Shown here piece after piece: positions 25,301-37,541 of a stretch of DNA of 64,000 bases. Within the stretch, counting starts at the first letter, position 1, and every line of letters starts with the position of its first letter. A program made the position numbers and the translations under genes. This stretch comes from Metellina segmentata (lineage: Eukaryota > Arthropoda > Arachnida > Araneae > Tetragnathidae). A model generated the notes under the pieces. That model saw nothing but the letters and a program-made list of their open reading frames with translations, made no database searches and was not told the DNA's origin. The stretch covers positions 59,955,981 to 60,019,980 of the forward strand of contig OX375875.1 in assembly GCA_947359465.1 (NCBI GenBank), in the 5' to 3' direction.

Positions 25301-28300
25301 TGTAATTCTACAATAATAAAGTGTCTTCAAGATTTGATGTTATAATAATTTCTTTGCGGAGATAAAGAAATTATAACAACATCAAATCTCGAGGGCACTA
25401 TATATAGGCACTTAGTATGTGATGTACATCCACATTTATATATCACATACTAAGTATGATACCGATCGAACACTAGTTTCGGGGTCTTACGATTTCTTTT
25501 GCATAATTTAATATTTTTCATGGAAATATATGACTGGATTTCAAAGAACACGTGTAAGTTCCAAGCATTTAAAGAAACAAAAAATGCCGTCGTATCCTAA
25601 TATATTGTGCGATATGCATTAATTATAACAGCATTTTTTATCGCTATTGTCATAAGCGATCAGCATGTTATAAAAGTTCTAAATCACTATTATGGGGGTA
25701 CAAAAATGGCATCAAACTGGGAGGTGGTATTTAAAGATACAAATTTATTTCTGCATATTCTGTCAAGAAAAATAACTTAATTGATTAAATTTAATGTTTT
25801 TTTAATACTTAAAAAATAACAACATTTTTACATTTTAATAGTTTTTAAGTCGTCAAAATGTAAATTTTTTATGTGAAAAATTATTTTTCACGTTATATTG
25901 TAGCATTTATTTTAGTTTACACAAAGTGTTAAATTATGAAATTACTGTTCATTAATAAATATTTTTATATAAAGAATTTTTATTTACAGGAAATAGCTAT
26001 TGAACTTTGCTTTAAGATTTAAGATTTTTCTACATACTTGTATCCGTCCTAATGTAATCCTGTCGTAATGATTTAGTACTGTAATAGTTGTTACAATATT
26101 GTCAATAATTTATTATAGAAGTAAAACGTAAGACTAACAGAATTTTTTCTTCAACTACGAAATTCTGATTGGAATTATAAATATTTTCTTGATTCCATCG
26201 TTAATGGATATATACATTTTGAGGTAGAAAAAGCGTGTGTATATCATAAAACAGAAAAACAAAAAATTCGAAGCTTTTCATGCCAGATTTCTGGATAAGA
26301 ATAAAGCATTAACAGTAAGCACCATCCTCAGCTCCTAGATTGGAATGAATCTATACCAGTTGTATAAGTAAGTGCAGTATAACACTAAAATAATTTACAA
26401 ATTAATATTTTATTCAAAAGATATTATTTCGTTCTTCCAGGTCTCTGGGCGACTCGCCAGATGAAAGGTAAAGAAGATGACAAGGAATGGTATGTGAAAG
26501 TTACTCTACGAGAATTGTTTACATACATTATCTTCTTGGTGCTGCTGTCTATCAGTAAGTATTTGCAGGAATTTCATTTTTTAAAACCATATATTAAAAA
26601 TAACTGATAATAGAACAGGATTGAAATGATTATTGATTTAAAATATGAAACCATTTTCAGAACATTTTGTCCAATCAGCACTTACTTGTGAAAGACTATA
26701 TATATATATATGAAACGATACCTAAAATAACCCACCAATACAATTCTCACCAGAGACCAGACCCCGAACACCCCACTTTCCTCTCATAGTCTGTCTTTTA
26801 ATTCTCATCCTTCTGGCGAGTTCATTGTGAACTATGCACTTTTTCCATGAGCCCCTAAGAATAGGAAGCTCTTAGATCCGTTCAAATATCCGTCCCTTTA
26901 ATAACCTTCACACCTGATGATGCTACTAGTATGTTATTGAAGTAATAAAGGTTTGTTAAGAGAATTTCTGCCTCTTTTTGTGGAACCAGCACGAAACTCC
27001 ACACCAATGGATCATCCTCTCATCTTGCCTACCACTCTTGCTACTCCGTCACAACTGCAGGCCTATAATTTCTGATATTATGACACACACACATTACACT
27101 ACAATAATGAACCGGACAGCAAGATGTGAAAGAATACATGTTTTAATAGGGGCGTTCCCTCACGTGCTGCAATTACATTGGCAACCCTTCTGGGCATACT
27201 TACAACAAGGTTTTGATACACAGCTGTGGGTATTTGTGTTCATTATATTGTTGTGTGTGTGTGTATATATATATATATTATATATTTGATATATTTCTTA
27301 ATCGTTATCAAAAACTTCCCACTTCTTTTACGACAAAGGGAAAAATAGAAGTGCTTATATATCTTAATATGTTTCAGTGACCTTCGGCATGATGAGTCCA
27401 GCCATGTACTTCCAGACTAAAGTGATGAGTGAACTGTTTCTGGACTCTTCATTTGCAGATGGATCGGGATCAATGAGAGAATCAACGCAGATGACGGATT
27501 TTTGGAAGGTAGACCCTCTGGTTTTTCATCCATTGCTATTCACTTTCGGTGAACTGTAAGATCACCGACTGAACTGTTTGATCTCGGGAGTGTTATTTTT
27601 ACCACGAATGGATGTTTCTTATTAATTAGCATATCTGTGAAAAAAATGTAAGTACACTAGTTTCCCAAAATTAAGGAAAAATCACAAAAAGTTGCATCTA
27701 GAATTTAATGAAACTGAGCCACAGTATACAACACATAGTGGGGTATAAAATAACAGGAAAAATAAAATACCAGACAATTATGGTGTTTTAGAAATTAGCA
27801 CATGTAAAAAATTAACAAAGTGAATGTGTCAGTTTCGAAAAAGAAAAGTACCTTTAATATGGAGTATGATCACCCCTAGAAGCAATACAGCACATACAGC
27901 GATGTGTGATACTGTCAATTATGAGATCGATGAGTTCGCTGGGAAGTGCGAGGCATTGCTCTTTCAAAGCAGTTGTAAGTGTGGCAAGGGTCTTTGGAGA
28001 TTGATTGAGAGCACAACACGCCTTCCTAAAGCATCCCAAACATGTTAGATGTGATTCAAGTCCGGTGATCGAGCTGGCCATTCCATGCTCTGAATTGTAT
28101 GGTGCTGCAGGTAATTTTCCTTAATGCGACCCCTGTGCGGTCTATCGTTGTCGTGTCCTGTTACAGGAAATCATTACCTATTGCACCGGCAAAAAGGCAC
28201 ACATAAGCATCAAGGATGTCACCTTTATAGATGTGAGCATTCACGGTTCCACGTGGAAAGACATGGAGGTCCGAGCGTTCACCCAAAGAGATACCACCCC

Positions 28301-30272
28301 AAACACAGACACTGATGGGTGATAACGTATTCCCTGTTCTCTCCAAATCAAACAACGCCTACTATCGCTTTGAAGGCTAAACCGGGACTCATCCGTGAAG
28401 AGAACACGTCTCCATTGATCAGCCGTCGAGTGGACCTGTTGACGTGAGGTGTTGTTGTTGACGTGCCCCCCTGAAACGTCCCCTCTTGTGACGTGAGGTG
28501 AGCAGCTCACATATGGTTGGTCGCCTCGCGTAAAGACCAACTTCGTGAAGCTTTCTAAGTACGGTAGACGTTGACACCAACCTTCCGATGGCTCCAGCAA
28601 GAGAGGTTCTAAGATAATATGGGGTTGCGGTTCTATTCCTTCGTGTATACAACCGCAATTATCGGTCATTGGCGCTTGTTGTAGTGCTTGGCCGTCCTAG
28701 GTTGAACCTTCTGGATGCCGAACCAGTGGTTCTAAATTATTGCCAAAGTCTATGAACCACAGAAGGACTCTCATTTAGCCATCTAGCCACATCTGTCTGA
28801 CATTGACCTGCCTCCAGTCTCCCAATGGCTCTAAATCGCAGTTCTGTGGGCAAATTATACCTCAAGGTCATTGTAACGGATTGGCTATCCCAGATTTCTT
28901 ATCTCACTATCACAGCGATATCTGCAGCCTTACTCTCTAACGTGTAATCCTTTGCTCCTCACAGATGGCGCAATCGGATTGCAGCGCCACTAATTTGCAT
29001 TTTTCAGTTTAATTCAACATCTTTTAGTTAATAACATATGTAAATCTCATACGGATTGGTTTCCTTTTGAACGAGTTATCGCTCTTTTTGTGATCTTTAA
29101 TTAATTTTTGGGAACCAGTGTACCCATGTACATACATGTTAGTTATCACTATCTGACCTTTGTGTAAGGGAATGTTAAGTAATAAATTCTCAGAGCTTAG
29201 TTTCTCATAGCTTTACGAAAAAAGCATTGATCTACAAACCACCGTTACTATGTCAACCCCAGGCTAATTTTCCAGTCTACTTTACCTCCAAAGATTGATG
29301 CAAGGAGAGACAACATGTTCTGCATTTAAATGTCTTACCTTTACCTACTTTTTTTTAAGTAGTCATAAAAGAGCAAGAAAAAGGAGGATCTTTTCCAAAG
29401 AGGGTTTACTATCACATCTATATATATAATTCTCTTACGTGGCACGCAAAAAAGACGTTTTTTGTTATCGCGTTTTTGGCAACATTGTACGATTGTTTGT
29501 TTATCACAAAGCCTCGCGCTACAATTAAATTTATAGCGTCAACGGATGAAATTTTATTCAAAGAAAATTAATTTTGGTCGAGCTGTTGCAGTTAATAATA
29601 AAAATCAAAGAAAGCGGAGGATTTTTTCAGGGCCATTTAAAAAACGGTCCTTTTCAGGGCCAGCAATTATAGTTCAACAAGACGCTTGCACTACAACTTT
29701 TGACGACAAACTCAATGAAAATGCGTGGGTGGGTCAAGTGCAGGAGTAAATGTATATACAAACAACATGTTGTGTATTCAATTTCCATATCAACGCTCAC
29801 ATTTCGAGTCAAAATTTGCTCAAAGTTTTCATTTAAATTCGGATTCCAGAGGTACTGTAAATATCTTTTCTGAAAAGCATAAAAAAATTTAGATTTGAAA
29901 AATATTTTTTTGGAATATTATATTTTGTAAACAATCCCTTCTGCTAGGACACATGTCTTCATTGATGCGAGCGAAGCGAGCATATGTTCGCGCAGCGAAC
30001 CAATGTGGATTGCGGAGTAATCCTCCGAGGGTTGGCGAGCGTTAGCGAGCAGGGGGCAGGCCCCCTAGTATACATTATTTCCCTATTCATCGAGGTCTGT
30101 TAATCTCATTGGAACCTATCTTATATTACCCTAAGTCAAGGCTCGAAATACCCGGGTTCACAGGTGCACTGTGCACATGAATATAAAATTGTGCACCGAA
30201 TTTTTTCCCGATAGGTGCACGCAGTGGGAACGTGTTTTATGTTATTTTGATGTTTGAACAAACTATAAGTAT

Positions 30273-30307
<35 letters not shown>

Positions 30308-33300
30308 TCTCTCTCTAAAGAAACGCAATTAAAATTCCTAACTACACACAATGCGAAAACAAAATCGCTGGGTCGTAACGGGTTTATACAGGAGGAAGGT
30401 TTACTTGTGTCCCTGCCACCAGAATTTTCCGATGATCGGAACATTTTCCAGATAGCTCTGTTGAAGTCACTGTCGCGACAGCCGTATGCCGGAGAAGGGA
30501 GAATTTCGATTTTAAATATTTTTATTTACTATCTATTTCGAACCTATATAAACATACCCAACTAAAATAAACTAGTTTACATTACATTAATACTCTTGTA
30601 TTACGTTTTTTTTTTAATGTGTACCTATAAAATATAATCAGTGCACTTAATTAAAAAACTTAGGTGCATTTGGTGCACCTGTATTAAAAAATCTATTTCG
30701 AGGCCTGCCCTAAGTTTTCTACTATCACAAATATGTAGATCATGCTTCTAGACAAAATATAACTAAATTCTTACTAGATCACTTTATTAGAAGGGAAATT
30801 AGTTTGCAGTAGTAATTCGAACTGTGGGTTCACACAGCAGACAGTTCTTCTTTGAGCTCCTCGCATTATGACGTTCACAGCCAGACAAACATATCCTTTA
30901 ACACATTATGTCTACGGAGCTAAGTGTGTTATCAAGAGGGCCTGGGAAGTATTTACAATTATCGGTGAGAAGCAATACTCAAATGAGAGTTTTCAAACGT
31001 TGTGGGAGAAAGAGAAAATGAAAGGCGAAATGAATATCATATCCCGATTTCAATAATCTCCCCACCCCACACACAAAAATAAAATTTAAAAAAAAATTCT
31101 AGTTTTGCGTGCAGAAAAAATGTACTAATATATAGCTCTGCAAAACTGCATTCTACTTGATAAAGAGAATCTGCACTTTTGCAGCAAGCAGAGGCTGTAA
31201 GTTAGTAAGCCAGTTTGCAAAAGAAAAATTCGTTATATTTCTACACTAAATCTATAAATTCGTTTAAAAGAAATTCTAGTTTTGTGTGAGACTGGACCTC
31301 TGCAAAACTGCCCTCTACTGAAGAAAAATCTGTAGTTGTGGCAGTTTTGTAGCATGCAGAAGCTGTGTTTACAGTATTTTTACGCCTTAAACTATGTTTT
31401 TTTTTTTCAACTGGGGTGTGCGATATAATAAAGGGTTTAATCCCTATTGAAAGGGAAAGGTTTTATGCATGACGCATGTTATTGTCTAATGTAGATGCAT
31501 ATTACCCTTCATAGTTATTAAAAGGGCCGTCTACTAATGATTTGTATCTTTCAGTTTGCGAAAGATGTATTGGTGGAGAATCTGTACTGGGACAACTGGT
31601 ATAACGACCTAGAAACAAATCCCGACGATCGAAATATATTGTACGAAAACCGACTCCTTGGCTCACCTAGAATCAGACAGTTACGAGTTCGCAACGATTC
31701 GTGCAAGGTGCATTCGGACTTTAAGAAGGCCATCACTCAATGCTATGACGTTTACAATCCGCATATAGAGGACACAGAGCCCTTCGGCTTGATGAATGGA
31801 TCTGCGTGAGTATATTTAGTGAGGCATGCAATTCACCTAGGTCTAGCAATGAATGCGCCTATTTTCAATTATAAGGCCCTTAGTCCCTACTATTATAAAA
31901 TGAAGTGTTCATCTGTCTGTTTTTTATGTTCACGTTCCTGACGAATCTATGGCGCTTACAGTTTACAGTAATGGGATTCGGCACACTGGTACTCCTAATA
32001 TTTTGCAATTTTTGCACGAAGCCCAAATTTTAAAATTCAATATAGAACATTTTAAAATTAATTTAATGATTAATTTAATATTTATTGTTTTCCTTAGAAT
32101 GGCAACAGCATAAAAGATCAGAAATTCTAAATTTATTTTTTCCGTGTTTCCGTTTGAACGCTTTCAGCCGAAGAACAAAACATATAAAAAGTTTTAACTG
32201 GAGTTTTGTAGTTCTTTCTTTTATCTCTTAGATCAGTGTTTCCCAAAGTGTGGTACGCGTACCTCCGGGGGTACGGGAAGAGTTTGGTGGGGGTACGCGT
32301 TGCACCCATGGAAGTAGGAAAGATCTTTCCTACTTCCATGGTTGCACCGGAGTTTGGTGAGGATATGCACTGCACTGTGCTTAGCTGAGCCTTACGTTCT
32401 CATGAGTCAAGTCAAGACAGTCTTGTGAGGCGTGCGATGGTCCGGAGTGTCACGGCGGAAATATACCACACTTCGTTACAGAAACAACTTACTTCGTTAG
32501 CAATCCGTCGGGCGCAACAGGCCTGACTGGCACAGCTTTGACATGAACTTCAATGTTTTCTTAATGATAGATTTGAGTTGAGATATTGTTTGCATGACTG
32601 GAAATGACTTTGTAAACTAGCATACTTAGCAGGTATATTCTCTGTTTTAAATTGCCTCAACTTATCGTTACAAGGCAAAGAAATTTCATTGTTTCACGTT
32701 CAAGATAAAGTGAACGCTGCCATCGCAAAACTAAAGTTATGGCAAAAGAGAGTTGGTAATGGAGTAGACTCGTTTCCCTCTCTTCGTGAGTTTATAACAA
32801 GTTCGACTACTAAAATTGATGCTGATACTCTGAAATGCATAACACATCATTTGGATAGTTTGCAAGTGGGCTTGATAAACTATTTCCTTGATTTAACCAA
32901 AAATATTGAATGGATAAGATATCCGTTTAACATTAACACAACATCCATGCCGGAAGATTTATCGCATACGGAAGAAGAGCAATTGTTGGAATTGGCTTCA
33001 GACGGATTCTTGAAAAACAAACATAAGGAGAGTACTTTAACATCATTCTGGTTACAAATGCAACCTGTGTAACCGGTTTTTTAACAGAAAAAGTTCTAAA
33101 ATACATCTTGCCTTTTCCAACTTCATATTTATGTGAAGTTGCTTTTTCAGCATTTGTAGACATTAAGTCGAAAAAAAGGAACAGACTATTGGACGTGGAA
33201 CCACATCTCAGATTAAAATTAACAACCAGGGAACTGAATTATGACGATCTGTTATCCCAGCACAAACAATTTCATACTTATCATTAATCCAAATATAAAC

Positions 33301-36300
33301 GTTATTTATAACATAACTTTTATTTATATTTTATTATGAATAATTTTATTTCTCTTTTCTTGTTATTTTGTGTATATCACAAAAAAAAAGAAGAAAAAAA
33401 ATACATTTTGATTGTTATTAAAATACATCCATTTTTTCGACGAGGGGTACTCAGCGTTACGAAAATTATAGAAGGGATACACATATGTCAAAAGTTTGGG
33501 AAACACTGTCCTAGATCGTTAAAGTTAGAGTAAAAATTTCAACGGATTTAAATTAATTATAAAATGGAAACATCAAATGGTTGGAATTTAGTGGGGATGT
33601 GTTATAGCGTTTAATCAAATTTTATACTTTTAAAGAGAGGTAATATATTGGATTGGATGCCGTATGCTGTCACTGTTTACCTAGTGAAGCCTTCATCTGC
33701 ATTCAAAATTACGTGGAGTTGTCCTAGGACCGTCGCCAATAGCCCATTGTGTTGCTCTATTGCCACCTTAACTCTACCTACCTCATCTGTAGAGACCTCC
33801 TTATGACGGAGTTGGAGGGATTAGTTACAACCAAAGCCAATACAATACTGTACATATAAAACATTTAAGAAAAAATAGTACATAAAGAACAAAATAAAGG
33901 TGATGGGCAAAACATGGACGCACGAATACACACAATGACGTTAAAATATTATAATTTTTTTACATAAAAAAATGTAATAATGGAAAAAAAATCAGACGAA
34001 TAAAAATACTTATTCAAAAGATGCTTATAAAAAGGGATCGAAAGCGAATGAGTTAGTAAGTTTAAAAAATAAGTTACTAAAGAAAAGTTCGCCATTTTGT
34101 AGACAACTTTCGATTTCTCAGCTCTTGCAGACACAGTCAACGTTGTAGTTGAGGAATTCTAATTATAGACTTGGAGAAAAGTTTTCGGTCGTAAATTTCT
34201 CCACGACGCATAAAATTGCTCATATTTTCAATGATTTAAAATTAGAGTATACCGGTTTAGCTAAACAAAATAAATATGATTACTTTGTGTATTGAACACT
34301 TAAAATTCGTATTCCTAACAAAATTCACTCTACTCGGGATAATTTATATTTTTAATGCAATCCAAAATGACGAACAAAGAGAACAAAAAGTGAACAACCG
34401 AAAAAAGAGGTCAAAAAAAGATCTTACTTAAAAATAGAGTGAAAAAAGATCTGAGCGGAAAAAGAGGACATGTTCTCTTTAAAAGAGATGGTCTGTCAAC
34501 CTTAGGTGGATGTCCACCCAGGTAAAAAAAACTCACTTAGGCACCTACAAAGGATTTCTGACAAAAACATTTTCCTTCTCGAAACTTTCTACTAACCCTT
34601 GTCTAATACAGTACTTTAGTGGGAGTATATTTGTCCTTTCGTATTTTATAGTTTTTAGAGCATTCACACAATTTAGTGCAGTAAGAATAATACAACAATA
34701 GCTCGTATCGGAAGCTTTAATTACAATGATATTGAATCAAGCTGTGTAACTAAAAAATCTAACGAGAACCAAGTCACTACAGACGAATGAGATATCCTAA
34801 CGGTTTGAAACGAGGGTTAAAATTAGAAAAAAAAGTTCCAAACACTTTCGAAGGTATGAGCTCCCACACACACACACACACACACACATTACTATCTTTA
34901 AAAAAATCCTTCAGACTTGCGGATCATTTCACGTTCTCCTTTAATTCGGGTCATCTTGCCAGTGTAGCTAGCATATAAATCTTTCGCATTCTAAGGACAA
35001 CTCATCAGCCACTTCCTCATTCAACGCCTTGTTTATCGTTTCCTAAAATGTAAGAAGAATTCTTTTATCACTGTTCGTTGTATCCTGCTTGTGCGTTTCT
35101 CTGTACATGTATAATGCTCATCGACGAGTTAAAGACGTTTACTCACAGATATCTTTTTAAGTCAATCTTTTCAAAACAGAAGTTTCACTATCGACGAGTG
35201 TAACTTGTTGAAATAAGATAAGATATCTATCCCGTTTTTTTACTTCTTTAAATATAATCGCACAGTGTAAAACACGCAGCCTGACTTGTATGCATTTTAT
35301 CTTTAACTAGCCCCACGTTGCCCGTGCCCGTGGTGTAAGGTATTAATCTGGTGTAAAATTTTCCGCAGATTTCAAATCCGTTGAAGATATATTTAATTTA
35401 AAAATTATTTACTTTAAAAAAATCATATTTTTAGGTATCGATCTAAGGTGAAATTTTCCGCAGATTTCAAATCCGTTAAAATTTTTACTCTATCTTTAAC
35501 GGTCTATGAGATAAAAAAAAGAACTACATAACTAAAGTTTAAAAAAAATTTTTGTCCTCTGCTGGAAAATTATTCTTTTGTGCAAAATGAAAACGGAAAC
35601 GAGAAAAATAAATTTAGAAACTGTCATGTCTTTATGAAGTTGCCATTCCAAAGAAAACAGTAAAAATTAAATTTGCATTAAATTAATTTTAAAATGTTCT
35701 AGATTGAATTTTAAAATTCGCTTCGATCCAAAAATTGCAAAAAATTTGGACTACCTGTGTGTCAAATCTCATTGCTGTAAGTGCCATAGAATCGTCAGGA
35801 TTTTGCGGCCACGAAAAAAAAAAAACACTTCCTTTTATAATAGTAGAGATTAGCTTCTCTTTTAAAATATTGTCAACTTGGGGCTATTATTGAGAAAGGG
35901 AAGCAAAAAAGTACAGAATTTATCCCATACAAATTTTACCTACCTTACGTAATTGTCCATCAATTAATATTTTTTCACTAAATATACTCAGGTTTACACT
36001 CATCTAAACTCTCGAGTCCCAAATACCTGGTTTATTCTGACCCGTCATGGAATAAAATCTAATTTCAAGTACTTAATGTTTATCTCGCTCACTCACTTGC
36101 ATAATTTGTCTAATTTTCCTTTACATACTTGGACAGCTTTATTATTATCGATTGAATGATACAAAATTTCTAAATTCACAAAGATTGTACATTACAATTC
36201 ACATTTCCAGGGTCTAATCGCCAACAGTGACCTTCCAACAACCCAATAGCAGTGACCTTCTGTTCCTTGATTTTATTTTTTATGGAACAGGAAAGTTGGG

Positions 36301-37445
36301 AAGTAACTGAGAATTGGAAAAGTTCTCATGGGGTGGTTAGCGCTAATATTAATAAGTAGTTGTCGCGCTAATAATATTATTTTCCCTATTCGTTTTATTT
36401 TCGGGTAGGTAGGTTTTAATTAACGTCGTAGTCGAGCAACGCAACCGGCTATTGAGTATGGTCCGAGATCAATCCCCAAGTGGAAGATCCGATTTTATTA
36501 TCGGGATTACTTGATTCGAGTTGCAGGGGGCGTAGGAATGATTCTTGTCTGGTGCATTCCTCCCTGGGTGTATTTCTCTATTCTGTGTCGGTAAAACTTT
36601 CATTGTATGTGTGTCTACTACTTGATATTGTATATAGTGTCTACAGCAGCGAGGTCCAATATGGCCCTTGCGTCATTAAACCCCAACCAACAAGATTAGT
36701 TGGATTTCTTAATTTTTATCACTTAGTTTTTGGGATGTCTAAATGTTGACGGCCTTGTATATTACTAAGTCGATAAATATGCTAATGGACAAAGGTGTTT
36801 TAAAAAGTATTAATGTTTCATAGATATTTTAATCTTTGGTTGGGTTATATTTCTGTCGCTCCATGTAACCATAATTCACTTAATACATATAGTCGTGTAG
36901 TTATAAATTTTGAATTTCAAACTAGCTGTCATCTTTTACCATTTAAATTGTTGCACTATCAAAATCAAACTAGTTATCTGAAAATTATTTTTTATATATT
37001 CATTTATCGAATGACGTTAATTTTGAAAAATATATGTGTAAATACTTAAAGTAATTCGTGTTTGGTTGTTATTGTTCTCTCCAATTATTGGCCAGGTATA
37101 ACTACTGTGTTTTCAATTGTTGACTTACAAGTCAAACACATTAGGTCGAAATTTTCAAGATATGAATTTTTTAAATTTTCTAGACCAGAATGTGGTGATC
37201 ATTAGGCGTGTGAAGTCCACCAAGTCATTTTGTCTTTGCACGAAGATTATATTTCTAACTGAGAAACATTAAGTTAGTTAAGTTTAGTCAGAAGAGTTCT
37301 TTCCTTTCTTTTTATCATTACCATGTGTTTTGACTTAGTGTCACTTACATGAATTACGTCACTTGTTTGCCGACGATATGTTTTGTCCATAAATATCTCA
37401 TTTTGTTTAAGTGTAAACAGTATTCCGTGATGTTTCCCGTGTCTA

Positions 37446-37541
<96 letters not shown>

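Larger units (their letters stand above)
32234..33508 (+). mobile_element. hAT element with transposase remnant
   Basis: The ends CAGTGTTTCCCAAA and (inverted) CAGTGTTTCCCAAACTTT are flanked by the 8-bp duplication TCTTAGAT / TCCTAGAT (32226-32233, 33509-33516). At 1275 bp it is about half of a full hAT. It inserted into the Helitron copy and is therefore younger than it. Confidence 0.88.
31884..33570 (+). mobile_element. Helitron family A, copy 2, split by a hAT
   Basis: It starts TCCCTACTATTATAAAATG and follows copy 1 through the AAATTCAATxTAGAA and TTAGAATGGCAACA words. It is interrupted at 32234-33508 by a hAT and resumes with CTAGATCGTTAAAG..CAACGGATTTAAA. The CTAG end is lost; similarity fades near 33570. 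Confidence 0.65.

Noticed and set aside
27378..27559. Extension of Pkd2 exon 4 beyond 27508
   Set aside because: The residues after FWK do not match the family, while the GT at 27509 joins in phase to exon 5, which does.
29546..29749. 67-codon basic frame in the Helitron
   Set aside because: No relation to Rep/helicase or other known proteins; probably chance within the element.
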